Of a DNA stretch of 22,730 nucleotides, positions 11,601 to 22,730 are shown one piece after another. This DNA is from Pelargonium cotyledonis. Taxonomy: Eukaryota; Streptophyta; Magnoliopsida; Geraniales; Geraniaceae. The translations under genes were made by a program, and so were the position numbers. Under the pieces are notes generated by a model. The model did no database searches. It had not been told where the DNA came from and saw only the letters and a list, made by a program, of their open reading frames with translations. Positions within the stretch are counted from its first letter, which is position 1; each line of letters begins with the position of its first letter. The stretch is taken from contig JAYMTA010000964.1 in the NCBI GenBank assembly GCA_036897625.1, positions 1-22,730 of the forward strand, in the 5' to 3' direction.

Positions 11601-14600
11601 CATATTCTTGCTTGAAAATCGCGCTTGTCTTCCCAGCATCAAGCTATCAGCAGTGGATATCGTGATTCTTTATAATAGTGACTGGGACCCATTAAATGAT
11701 ATGAGAGCGCTGCAAAAAATCACAATCGGATCACAGTCTGAGGAATTAAAAGTGTTGCGTTTATATTCATGTTGTACGGTGGAAGAAAATATTCTGATTC
11801 TTGCGAAGGAAAGTTCGACTCTAGATGGCAATATACAATACATGAACCTGAATGTTTGCCATACTCTGCTAAATTGGGGTGCTTCCTATCTATTCAATAA
11901 ACTGGATGACTTCCACAATCGTTGTACATCAAACTCAGATTCAAACTTGTTTTCTGAGCAGTCACTTTTAAATGATGTGCTCTGTCAGGTGACAACCCAA
12001 GTGCTTTGCAGTGATGAAGTCGGTGAATCTAGAACCTGCTCAATCATTACAAAAGTACAGGAGAATGGAGGGGGATATACCGCGAACATTTCATTACTGG
12101 GGGAACATGAAGTGCATATAAAGGACAATGAACCAGCTCCGTTTTTCTGGAAAAATCTGCTCAGGGGAAGGCATCCTCAGTGGAAATTTCTATCTGGGCT
12201 ATCCCAGAGGATCCGACGGAAAGTTCAGTTTTATGATGGCTTATCAAAGATATATGACTCTAATGTTGATGCTGATAGAAAAAAGAACAGGAAGGTAGTC
12301 AACAATGTAATGGATACTGTGCATCAGATATCTAGGTTGAAGAACAAAAGAAAATCTGCTTATGTGAAAAAGCTGCTGGCAGGTACTTTCCAACTTTTGT
12401 TCATTGTTACAATTGGCTTTCTCGTGTTTTGTAATTGGAGATTCTAGATACATTAGGCACAACATACCATAAGGCTTATGTCAAGAAATTTAAGAGTTTT
12501 TTTTTACTCTGAAGTTACATCTTTTGTGCAGGATCGCATGATAATATTGCTGGCAATGGATCTCATGCTTTGCAGTGCTCAACAAATGATTTGGATAGTC
12601 TATATCAGGAAAAAGATACTTCAGGATTGCCACCTGTGGTAAATGATATTCCAAGAGAACCTTGTGCTGGCATGATTGAATCTAAAGTAGGCGAAAAACT
12701 GCATGATGCATTGAATAGTCATCAGGTTCTGGACTTAACGAAGGCAGATATATCACTACTTTGCCAGATTCTACAACTTCCGGTATGCTTCATATTATTC
12801 TGCACGTCTTCATTAAAAAAAAAAAAACTCAATTGATTTCCTTTTATATTGAACTTTTTTGGTCTCTTTCCTTGATGAATATGGTGCTTTTATCATCTAT
12901 CAGTCATGCCTTTTGTGAATTTATGTACCTGATGCATTGCATTTAATTAATCAGATGCTTTTGATCTTGAATGCAGGAGAATGTGAAGGATATTGCTGAA
13001 AGGTTTCTGGAGTACATAATTAAAGACTATAATGTTAAGTGGAAGAAAACTTCAACGTTGCAAGCCTTCCAGATATCTTTGGTTAGAAAAACCTCCATAC
13101 TTCATGTTGCTTTTCATGATATAGTTGACAAACATCTTTCTCGTTTTAAATTGTATCACTTATACTAATTGATCAAGAAGATTGTATGATTGTAGTATTG
13201 GTCTTGCTTCTCTTCCTTTTTTATTCTTGTATTATCATTCAAATTGTGCGTACCCTCTCTCAGCTCTGAGATAGAGAAATGGTTGATTCTCAGTAGCTGC
13301 CATAACTTTTGCCGAAGTGGTAATTATATTTGCTAATTCCAAACTTTTGTTAAATTCATTTGAAACTTATCTGATTAACATGTTAATTGCTGAAGTGGTA
13401 ATTGTATTTGCTAATTCAGAAACCCAGGGATCTTCAGGACCACTATTTTCACATGATCAAAAGAGTTAACTCGAATATTAGGATGTAACTTGTGTGCAAT
13501 TACCTATAATGCTGGCCATTCCAAACGTTAAGGTTTCCCTTTTTCTTTTGAGGGAGCATATAAAGTAATATCCATCAAATAGTAGGTGACTGATTTAAGT
13601 ATATCGATCATCACTCTGTTTTGTGGGAATAGAAACACTTGCATGAAATAAATAGTTATTGTTCATGAACATAATATCATTCTTCTCTTTATTTTAAAAT
13701 TCTTTCTGCATTTCACTGATGGAATCTGCATCTTGCAGTGTTGGGTAGCTGCTTTAATCTTGAAACACAACATAGATCACAAGGAATCATTTGCACTGGC
13801 GAAGCTGCACCTGAATTTCAACTGCAAGGAGGATGAGGCGGACTATATTTATTCCAAATTGAAGAGAATAAGAAAAAAGTTTGCACGTCGCTTGGAGAAT
13901 GTCAAGGGTGTTGAGGAATTAAGTTATTTGAATGCTTCAAAGCCTGCCTCTGACCACCAAGAGCTGGAACGAGAGATGCCAAGGGATTTTTGTTACCATA
14001 GTTGTTTGGACAATTCAACCAGGTCAGTACAAACACCTAGGTATAGAATGAAAGAGAAGAAGAATAGCTACAGTAGCAATGGACAGTCAGGGGACACGTG
14101 TGGCCCAAGAATGAAAAAACTTATTCAGAAGCAACATAAAGAATATGAAGAATTCTACAAAGTAATGAGGGAAGAAAAAGATAGGTTGGAGGAAGAGCAC
14201 AGGTTGGAATCGGCTATTGTTCGTACAACAGAAAGTGAAATTTCGGTAAGGTTAGATAAGCTTAAGGTGTTGGACCAGAGCTTCAAGGAAAAGATGGATC
14301 AACACAATCGTCAAATGGAGGAACAAGAAGAAAATCTCAAGGCTATGCAGCTGGCATCCAGGATTGAGGTGGAACAATCGGAACCTAATTGGACAGGTTC
14401 CACGGAAGAAACCATATTGGATGGTCCCGATGAACACCAAAACACAGTTCCATTGCGTAACCAATATGAATATGGAATGATGCAGGGCGTGCAATCTGAA
14501 GTTTCTGAATTCTTTCCCAGTGAAAGGGAATTTTTTGGTTCCCACTCGGAAACACTGAATATAGCCATGGAACCCGATGCAGAGAATCGTGGAATTGAAT

Positions 14601-17467
14601 TGCCGGCTTCAGAAATCACAGCAACAGATACTCGTGTTAAGCAGCATGCCGAACCATCTGAAAGTTCTCGAACTGCACTTACTGGAACAGATGCTGTGGC
14701 TTTCCAGAGAGTAGCTGATTTGGAGTTTATAGATCAGGTATATTAGCATCTGTATCAAGTACCTTTTTTAAACAGTTAGTCCCAATATGTTTATGCTCAG
14801 CCAACAGCTACTAGAGTATTTAGATGACGAGTACTTAGGAAGGGATCACCTGGAGATAATATCCTTGGTAAATGGATCTACTTATCTCCCATAAGAACAA
14901 GAATCTGATTTGCTTATGATAGGATCAAATATATCTTTTACCCCCTAAATATTTCTATGCATGAGTCAATGAAATGGCCAAGTAAAGCCTACCATATTGT
15001 GTGGTTTAATAACTTGTTTTAAAGAGACTAGATTGTTGTTTTAGCACAACTAGAGTATTAATGTGTCCAAGTGTTAATAGCAAAGGTCAATCTTATTAGT
15101 AGGGTTTCACTAGCCTTTCATAGCATGTTAAATTTCAATAACGGGCTAAATATAATGGCTTTGGCTTCCCCCACTAAAAAGTCAACCTTATTAGTAGGGT
15201 TTCACTTGCACCATTATATTTAGCCTTTCATCTTTATATTTATCCAATGTGGGACATTTACCCACACTTCAACAGTTAAATCATATCATATGCAATCGAG
15301 GGAGGTGAAACACTCTCGGCTGGTTTGTGTCACTGGAACACATTCTGGTTTTAAGCATTCTCCCCATTTCATCCCAAAATTTGAGTTCCAGAACTGTAAT
15401 TTACCATTGGTGTCGTGTCTTATTATTGTAACTTCTAATTAAACTGATATTATTGCCGCTATTTATGTCCTTGCAGCTGTCTCCATCTGCCAATGCATTC
15501 TGTACTGCAGATGTACCTGCTTCCATAGAAAATTATCAAAGCACTGAAGGGCGTCACCGTAGCAGTATTGCACAACACCACCACCAATCTACAAGTGGAC
15601 ATGAGGTTCCAGATCTTAGCAACACAAATATCATTCCCGGGCCTCTGAATGACAACAATCCCCAAACCTCTGCTGTGAATCCCGAGATGCGTCAGCATGC
15701 ATTCTTGGATCCTCTTAAAGTGGAACTAGAAAGAATACAAAAGGAAAAGGAGCAAGCCTTCCAGAAGTACAAAGATATGGTTAGTCCAAGATGTCCTGTG
15801 CATTGTTTTTTTCTTTTTTCCTTTTTTTTGTTGTAAATTATCAGTATCACAACTAATTTCAGGGGATAATGTTTAAGTTTTGTTTAGTTCAACATCATAT
15901 TCTTTTCTCAGGTTATCGTAATTTATCTTTAATTTCAATTCTGAGCAGATATTGCAGCTCACATCAGAACGGGACAAATACATAGAAGAGATATATAGAA
16001 GATATGACATGTTGTTTCAGGATGCCGAAGGAATTTTAGTGCAGAAGAGAATTGATCTTGAGACTCGTCACAACACAGTATATGCACAAAAGATATTAGC
16101 CGAGGCTTTGACCAACTGGTACCATGGCCATAAGATAGCCAAACCGCAAAGCCTGGAGCTAGGTATGCCACTTTTCTGTAACCTTTATAGTATATTACTC
16201 CATCTGTCACAAAGTAAGTGTCCTTTCTATTTTGAGAAAAGTTAAGGCCAAATTGTCAGCTCTAAATATGCACATCCTGTAAATGACCTCGTTCTTTACT
16301 GAACCAAATAGCTTCTGAACTCTGATTCTCTCTCTCACTGACATTGACATTGTTTATTTTTATATAGGTCTGACAGTGACATTGTCCCACTTGATAAATC
16401 AGTTCATTTCCCACTCGCCTCAGCAAACTGTTCAGACAACCTCGACGAGACTCCGATGTTCTTCATCGAACTCCCTGAACCAGGCAACTCAGCCGCCGCC
16501 AACTTCTCAAACTGCTCAACCATCCTCCTCAGGGCTCGAAAGATCCTTGGCAAGTGCACCGTTGACCTGCCCTCAACTGGCCCCAGCAAACTGTGAAAAT
16601 GTTCCCTTCCCATACATCTCATTCAATCCCAGAAACCAATGTTCTAGCCCCTCGACCCATTTCACTGGGAACATCCAAAATGGTACTGAACTTCGCGCCC
16701 CAGCTCCACACCTCCGAGCTGCAAAACTGCCCACTCTGCGCCCTTCCAGCTCAGCTTCCTATGTTCCGAGCAATTCCAATGAGGTGCAAATTTGGCAACC
16801 ACCTCCTGAGGATCTAATGGAAACATCAAGTATGCTCTCACAGCCCTTTACAATGCCGATTGTTGGATCAGAAAGTGGGACACATCAGATAGAGGATGCT
16901 GAACACCTCCAAGATGCCAAACTTCTAACTATGTGCCCTTCCAGGTCAGCTTCCTATATCCCGAGCAAGGCCAATGAGGTGCAAATTTGGCAGGCACCTG
17001 AGGATCTAATGGTGGCAACATCAGGTATGCTCTCAGAGCCCTTCACAATAGCAAATGTTGGATCAGGGAGCGGGACATATCAGATAGAGGATCCTGAACA
17101 CCTTCAAGCTGCAAAACTTCCCACTCAGGGTCCTTCCGGCTCAGCTTCCTATGTCCCAAGCAAATCCAGTGAGGTGCAAATTTGGCAGCCACCTGAGGAT
17201 CTAATAGCAGCGTCTGGTATGCTCTCCGAGCCCTTCACCATGCCAAACGATGGATCTGGGAGTGGAACATATAAGCAAGAGGGTGCTGAACAATCTGTTA
17301 ACTCGCTATCTACTTCTGCAAATTTGCTGACCAATCTGCAAATGCCGGACATTGGAGCAGGGAGTGGGATATGTAGCCAGGAGGGTCATGCCGAACAATC
17401 TGTTAACTCTCTATCAACTTCTGAGCTCGTGGACGCCAAGAGCTACCCAGATTCAATGTTGATCTGA
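2622..17467 (+). CDS. MOM1: MOM1-like transcriptional silencing protein (PHD, two chromodomains, dead SNF2 ATPase, CMM2), 2191 aa, 20 coding exons
   Basis: Coding exons: 2622-3165, 3470-3593, 4288-4354, 5787-5879, 6179-6324, 6857-7041, 7117-7298, 7375-7662, 8304-8453, 9486-9740, 9954-10094, 10176-10481, 10592-10765, 11434-12382, 12532-12782, 12977-13081, 13739-14737, 15477-15779, 15949-16162, 16368-17467. All introns are GT-AG, the phases join, and the total is 6576 nt. ATG 2622 is the first ATG of the spliced leader. Layout: basic, NLS-like segments (residues 55-100, 142-161); PHD (315-357); chromodomains (about 410-446 and 455-524); SNF2-like ATPase without catalytic motifs (about 555-1010); charged coiled coil (about 1447-1530); CMM2-like coiled coil (about 1735-1820); Ser/Pro-rich tail with tandem repeats. 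In Arabidopsis, MOM1 silences transposons in the nucleus largely without changing DNA methylation, working with PIAL SUMO-ligase-like proteins. Same role inferred here. Family call is firm; one-to-one orthology with MOM1 needs a tree. Confidence 0.9.
4355..5786 (+). other. Intron 4 of the MOM1-like gene, no gene inside
   Basis: A 1.4-kb T-rich intron bounded by AAG|GTATTT and TTTTAG|GGTGAT. The ORFs in it (for example 4984-5367) are rich in Phe, Leu and Ser from pyrimidine-rich DNA and have no domain sense. A short palindromic piece, CACACTACGTGTG, sits near 4610-4622. No other structure is seen. Confidence 0.6.
6179..7662 (+). other. Histone-reader module of the MOM1-like gene: PHD finger and two chromodomains
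   Basis: Four exons encode this module. The PHD finger is split by a phase-2 intron: CAFC (residues 315-318) ends the exon at 6324, and the next exon (from 6857) supplies the Cys326/Cys331, YHLSC and WHCSWC (352-357) zinc ligands. The exon at 7117-7298 holds the first chromodomain (KQYLVKYQGL, then RWVPE near 426-429). The exon at 7375-7662 holds the second (EWLVKWTGLGYEDATWELE, 490-508). This order, PHD then two chromodomains then SNF2, is that of plant CHD3/PICKLE-type remodellers, from which MOM1 is thought to derive. The second chromodomain keeps the aromatic Trp/Tyr positions typical of such folds; what it binds is not known from sequence. Confidence 0.8.
6329..6517 (+). repeat. Tandem duplication (about 92-bp period) in intron 6
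   Basis: Two adjacent copies, 6329-6420 and 6421-6517, share TTCTTTTTTGCTTCTC, then CTGTATATGC or CCGTATATGC, then ATATGAATATATGGGGTAGG and ACTACACA. They differ by small indels and a few substitutions. The intron interrupts the PHD finger codons, and both its splice sites are outside the duplicated block. Copy 1 begins at the fifth base of the intron. Confidence 0.85.
7663..8303 (+). other. Intron 9 of the MOM1-like gene, no gene inside
   Basis: A 641-bp intron bounded by AAG|GTGTTT and CTGCAG|GGGACG. It is T-rich with no repeat or ORF that I can support. Confidence 0.55.
8575..9149 (+). repeat. Diverged ~245-bp tandem repeat (two full copies and a partial third) in intron 10
   Basis: Landmarks recur at a period of about 242-252 bp. 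GCATGATG occurs at 8664 and 8910. A CCAAA-(G/C)-AACGG type word occurs near 8611, 8862 and, weaker, 9103. AGGTTGAGTACTTCCTCAG ending at 8818 matches AGGTTAAGTTCTTTCTCAG ending at 9062. Shared text such as ATCTGACC/ATCTGACA, TGGCATTTGA/TGGTATTTGA and GCTCTTATT-like words lies between. Copies are clearly related but well diverged, so the duplication is not recent. The intron's own splice sites (8454 and 9485) lie outside. Confidence 0.6.
10880..11030 (+). repeat. Repeat-like segment in intron 14
   Basis: This stretch, from ATACCATGTTAAACTTTACT through GGTGGAGGACCCGAC to TTCAATGTGGGATATGTTAA, has the look of a dispersed plant repeat (a degenerate transposon or MITE remnant). A related word, CCAATGTGGGACATTT, occurs in intron 18 at about 15244-15259. 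No terminal inverted repeats or target duplications could be defined. The rest of the intron (10766-11433) is plain AT-rich DNA. Confidence 0.25.
13082..13738 (+). other. Intron 17 of the MOM1-like gene with a 29-bp direct repeat
   Basis: A 657-bp intron from TTG|GTTAGA to TTGCAG|TGTTGG. It carries GAAGTGGTAATTATATTTGC and a near-copy with GTATTTGC as a 29-bp repeat at 13311-13339 and 13389-13417 (two mismatches, 78 bp apart). No gene is seen. Confidence 0.6.
15086..15231 (+). repeat. Direct and inverted repeat cluster in intron 18
   Basis: A direct repeat, CTTATTAGTAGGGTTTCAC with flanks, covers 15086-15121 and 15181-15231. The second copy carries 15 extra bases before the shared TAGCCTTTCAT. 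Those extra bases complete CCATTATATTTAGCC (15211-15225), the exact reverse complement of GGCTAAATATAATGG at 15144-15158 between the copies. This makes a 15-bp perfect inverted repeat with a 52-nt loop. The rest of intron 18 (14738-15476) shows no gene. Confidence 0.75.
15696..16162 (+). other. CMM2-like coiled-coil dimerisation segment of the MOM1-like gene
   Basis: The end of the exon at 15477-15779 and the whole exon at 15949-16162 encode a highly charged helix: LKVELERIQKEKEQAFQKY, then SERDKYIEEIYRRYDMLFQD, then VQKRIDLETRHNTVYAQKIL. In Arabidopsis MOM1 the CMM2 motif has this character, forms a homodimer through an unusual coiled coil, and is the part essential for silencing and for contact with PIAL2. 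The position just before a disordered tail agrees. The match is by pattern and order of residues as I know the family, without an alignment. Confidence 0.7.
16709..17290 (+). repeat. Three tandem in-frame ~195-bp repeats in the last coding exon
   Basis: Unit 1 is 16709-16903 (65 codons), unit 2 is 16904-17098 (65 codons) and unit 3 is 17099-17290 (64 codons). Each encodes HL-x-x-AKL, then S-ASY-(V/I)-PS, then NEVQIWQ or SEVQIWQ, then PEDL, ML-S-(Q/E)-PFT, GS-x-SGT, and ends in E. The conserved core is EVQIWQxPxEDL followed by MLSxPFT. Copies differ by scattered substitutions but hold the frame, so the array arose by tandem duplication within coding DNA. It lies in the low-complexity Ser/Pro-rich tail after the CMM2 segment. 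The function of the repeat is unknown. Confidence 0.9.
17291..17434 (+). repeat. Second short in-frame duplication, QSVNSLSTS motif, 105-bp spacing
   Basis: Directly after the 195-bp array, a segment encoding AEQSVNSLSTS occurs twice, with the first Gln codon at 17291 and again at 17396. The 105 bp between them encode a linker with IGAGSGICSQEG that resembles the GSGSGTYKQEG end of repeat unit 3. It looks like a smaller, 35-residue duplication that copied the end of the large repeat and its flank. The frame is kept up to the TGA at 17465-17467. Confidence 0.8.
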
Positions 17468-18047
17468 ATTCCAAGTACATAGACCTTGTGGATCACTGCA
17501 TTTACTAACATGGTTTGACAGGCGATTTTATTATATATGCAAAAGAAATACTCCGCAGTTTTTTTTAGGAGATCACAAAGTTAACACGTTTCTCTGTGTA
17601 GGTGCAATATTCTTGTGTAAATCCACAACCTACACTACTAGGACTGCAATCTTTTTGTTTGTTCCATTTACAAGCTTAAACTGAGGCCAATTTTTGGATC
17701 TTATACTATTGATGACTGATTTTATTTTTCATATTAAAGTTGGCCCAATGGCTCAACTAGCCATAAACGGGCTAGTTCATATTGTGTAATTTTTTTACAG
17801 AGCCATCTTTCTTTTTGGACCTAATAGTTCAAAGACCATTTTAGCAAAACAAAATCTCAATAAATCTACTTAATCTATTATGATGAAGAAGATGATTAAG
17901 AACACCATAGAAAAAATACAAATAAATAACAAGAATCATATCACGCTATCAGAGAAGAACATAAATTATTCAAATTTAACAAGTTATCAACTGTGTAGTG
18001 TGTACCACCCTAACCCCGAACGACGTGGAAAATCACATCAAAATGCT
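17468..18047. other. Intergenic space between the convergent genes, with the 3' UTR of the MOM1-like gene
   Basis: The plus-strand 3' UTR starts at 17468. No perfect AATAAA occurs in the first 390 bp; a plus-strand AATAAA lies at 17859-17864. T-rich and TGTA-bearing stretches near 17590-17660 could serve as plant poly(A) elements, so the 3' end is probably between about 17600 and 17900. No gene is seen. The plus ORF at 17880-18239 is antisense to the neighbouring gene's 3' UTR and looks non-coding. Confidence 0.5.
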
Positions 18048-18053
18048 TTTATT
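18048..18053 (-). terminator. Poly(A) signal of the IDH gene
   Basis: On the minus strand AATAAA (within GAAATAAAAGC) lies about 285 nt after the TGA at 18338-18336. It is followed by a U-rich stretch further down (around 17915-17925), as plant 3' ends have. It is the best candidate for the 3' end of the isocitrate dehydrogenase transcript, giving a 3' UTR of about 300 nt. Confidence 0.5.
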
Positions 18054-18335
18054 TCAAGTTATATTGACAATTTATCGAAAATAAGAACGAGGATAACCAC
18101 AGCAGAACAGTCTTCTCTAAGCTCCGAACAAATTCCAAAAACACGAACCTGGCTTTTGGTTAATTTCTCCACTAACACTCGGCAGCAACTGGACAGAGCT
18201 TTTGCTGGTCTACTGATGTGTGGCCTTATTCCCCTTTAAAAAGGACAAATAGGGTTTTTGATTGAAAAAATGGCCCAAAGTATTTGTACCCAACGCTAAA
18301 AATCAAATCAAATCCTATGCAGAGGATATTGTTGT

Positions 18336-21117
<2,782 letters not shown>

Positions 21118-21270
21118 CTGCGCTAGCACAATAAAAACCTATCACAATTAGATATGAACTTTGAAATAATAGTGAAATATGGCAGTACAAAAACTAAAAA
21201 CCACCCAAGCACCGATGGTAGCTAAAAATAGAAAAATAGCGTAAATTGCATTCAAAAATAGAAAACAGTG

Positions 21271-21307
<37 letters not shown>

Positions 21308-21308
21308 C
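21271..21308 (+). repeat. (GA)n microsatellite
   Basis: A near-perfect GA tract, interrupted once by an extra AA, lies about 150 bp inside intron 1 of the IDH gene. On the transcribed strand it is a CT tract upstream of the 3' splice site. It is likely polymorphic. Confidence 0.95.
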
Positions 21309-22355
21309 AGCATGGCCATCTATAATGGATATGAGTAGCATGAAACAAAGGAAAACACATTTAACATGATCATTTCACAAACCCCTTCCATGTGATTATA
21401 TTCAGAAAGACAGAAACCTAGCTACTATAATCCAAACTGATGAAGACATAACATTGAATTGAAGAACCCTACAATCCCTGACCGTCAATGTTGCTCATCT
21501 TTATTCCTTAAAAATAAAGGCAGCAACACCCATTTCCTGAGAAAACGCACTTGTTGGTTGTTTAGATTTCATAGAGACCACATTTCTCACAGACCAAAAA
21601 AAAGTTAAAATTAAATGAATAACAATACTCGTGCAGTCATGCTTGTAGCAACAAGACCGGGAGCATGATCCATCCATCTAGAACCGTGCAACGCCGTCCA
21701 CATTTATAGGCATACAGATACAGTGGCCTGTGCTTAGCACACAACCCAACACAACTAACTTTAAATGCATACTCAGCAACACAGAAAATAGATAGATAGG
21801 ATTGAAATCTACACTTATTTTCCAAAATACTCTCAGTGAGTTTCTCCATTTACAAGGACATAAACATTATTACGTATGAAGTATACCTTAGCACTTCAAT
21901 TTTCCAAATGTCCAGTACATCCTCATAGCTTACAACATAGGGTCAAAAAATTGATAGCTTGGACTATCATACTCGCTACAAATAGTTTTGATCAATAGTC
22001 TGGCCTAGTGTAATTTCCATTCCATCAAACCTAAATACCAGTTGGCTTTCACATATGAGGTACACTAACTAATCTTTAACCGATTCTTCACATCTTTTCA
22101 AAGAAGTCAGTATCCACTAAAGCTCTTCATAGTATTATTTGGCAGACTCCTAACCTCTATCACACGAATGATGACCATGGAAGGGCCACCAGTTTAGATA
22201 TAAATGCAAAAAGAATCCACCATTTTCCATCTGGATTTCACTCTTCCCCACAACCGACACATACTAATTTTATCAATAGTCAAACCAACACGAAAACAGA
22301 ATTGATTGCACAATACTTCTGAAAAATAGATACATAACATCCACAAGAAATCAAA

Positions 22356-22662
22356 CTCCACCACCACTTAACAGCACCAAACATATCCGATTTTCAACTA
22401 ACTTTCACAACAATCACAATTCTCAACATCAACAACTACAAACTCTAATGCACTACACTCCATCATCACTCAGCAGCACTAAACAGGTCCTTTATTCGAT
22501 TAACTTTCACAACAAACACAATTGTCATCAGCAACAGCAACAAAATCTAATGCACTACGCTCACCGACCATCAGCACTAAACAGATCCGCAATTCAATTA
22601 ACGTTCACAACAATCACAATTCTCAACAAAAACAACAAAATCTAACGCACTAAGCTCCATCT
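22356..22662. repeat. About three tandem copies of a ~100-bp minisatellite
   Basis: Landmarks ACTTTCACAACAA (22401), ACTTTCACAACAA (22503) and ACGTTCACAACAA (22601) recur 102 and 98 bp apart. Each unit also has CAGCAC(C/T)AAACA, a following TCCG or TCC word, CACAATT(C/G)TCA, CAACA-rich sequence, TCTAA(T/C)GCACTA and a (C/G)CTC(C/A) end. Copies differ mainly in short A/C-rich stretches. The array lies near the right edge in the IDH intron. Confidence 0.8.
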
Positions 22663-22730
22663 GATACCTGTAAATAGCATCAACAAAAAGTAAGAGCATA
22701 ACGATCTCTCCTGCTAAACAGCCACAATTC

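Larger units (their letters stand above)
8304..12382 (+). other. Degenerate SNF2/CHD-type ATPase region of the MOM1-like gene
   Basis: Six exons keep the fold of both helicase lobes but lose the catalytic residues. Where a SNF2 protein has the GKT Walker A loop, this one reads IDDHVNQERITTAI across the 8453/9486 junction. Walker B reads VIDECQ (residues 692-697) instead of DEGH/DEAH. In lobe 2, RIDGGG, YNSDWDPLND (965-974) and TVEENIL remain recognisable, but the motif V stretch is LENRACLPSIKL and motif VI is QKITIGSQ without its arginines. It is therefore predicted not to hydrolyse ATP. This matches the known inactive helicase-like part of Arabidopsis MOM1. The frame is intact throughout, so it is kept as a structural or binding domain and is not a pseudogene. 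Confidence 0.8.
21118..22730 (-). other. Part of intron 1 of the IDH gene (no coding exon seen)
   Basis: The acceptor TGCTAGCGCAG|GTATTC lies at 21118. From there to the window end I find no sequence able to encode the expected LFPGDGIGPEIAESVK segment or a mitochondrial presequence on the minus strand. It holds a GA microsatellite (21271-21308) and a ~100-bp minisatellite (about 22356-22662). The short ORFs here are low in complexity and not supported. Confidence 0.6.

Noticed and set aside
14252..14619. Two minus-strand ORFs of about 100 codons
   Set aside because: They are antisense shadows of the long coiled-coil exon 13739-14737, with no family resemblance.
2622..17467. The MOM1-like gene being a pseudogene because its helicase motifs are lost
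   Set aside because: All 20 coding exons join in frame with GT-AG borders and a good promoter, and loss of these motifs is typical of the MOM1 family.
17880..18239. 119-codon plus-strand ORF between the two genes
   Set aside because: It is antisense to the IDH 3' UTR, starts in Lys/Asn-rich AT DNA and has no recognisable domain.

Overview
The window is nuclear DNA from a flowering plant, most likely a eudicot. It has many short exons separated by AT-rich GT-AG introns, and two recognisable plant genes in convergent orientation. Genus cannot be fixed from the sequence; an asterid is only a guess.

Region 1-1640 is intergenic. It opens with a GC-rich stretch (about 1-330) holding a minus-strand ORF that runs off the left edge. 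An AT-rich stretch follows, ending near 766 in what looks like the terminus of a Mutator-like DNA transposon, and then old repeat-like DNA. A compact promoter follows: ACGT-core motifs at 1660-1690, an inverted CCAAT box at 1699-1703 and a TATA box at 1744-1751.

Region ~1775-17700 is one large plus-strand gene. I reconstructed 21 exons, the first non-coding. All junctions are GT-AG and keep frame, giving a 6576-nt CDS for 2191 residues. The product is a MOM1 (MORPHEUS' MOLECULE 1)-type transcriptional silencing factor. In order it has a basic N terminus, a PHD finger, two chromodomains, a full-length SNF2/CHD3-like ATPase whose catalytic motifs are all destroyed, a long charged linker with coiled coil, the CMM2-like dimerisation coiled coil, and a Ser/Pro-rich tail carrying three tandem copies of a ~65-residue repeat.

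Region ~18050 to the right edge is the 3' part of a minus-strand gene for a catalytic subunit of mitochondrial NAD-dependent isocitrate dehydrogenase (IDH5/IDH6 type). Six coding exons are present. The exon for the transit peptide and first strand lies beyond 22730. The two genes converge with 868 bp between their stop codons and no gene between them.

The introns carry several local duplications, a tRNA-derived SINE-like box, a GA microsatellite and a ~100-bp minisatellite. The two genes have unrelated jobs (chromatin silencing and the TCA cycle), and nothing in the sequence suggests a joint function. The most notable points are a plant MOM1-like protein that still has the PHD-chromo-chromo-SNF2 layout of its CHD3 ancestor with a dead ATPase, and the in-frame tandem repeat expansion in its tail.
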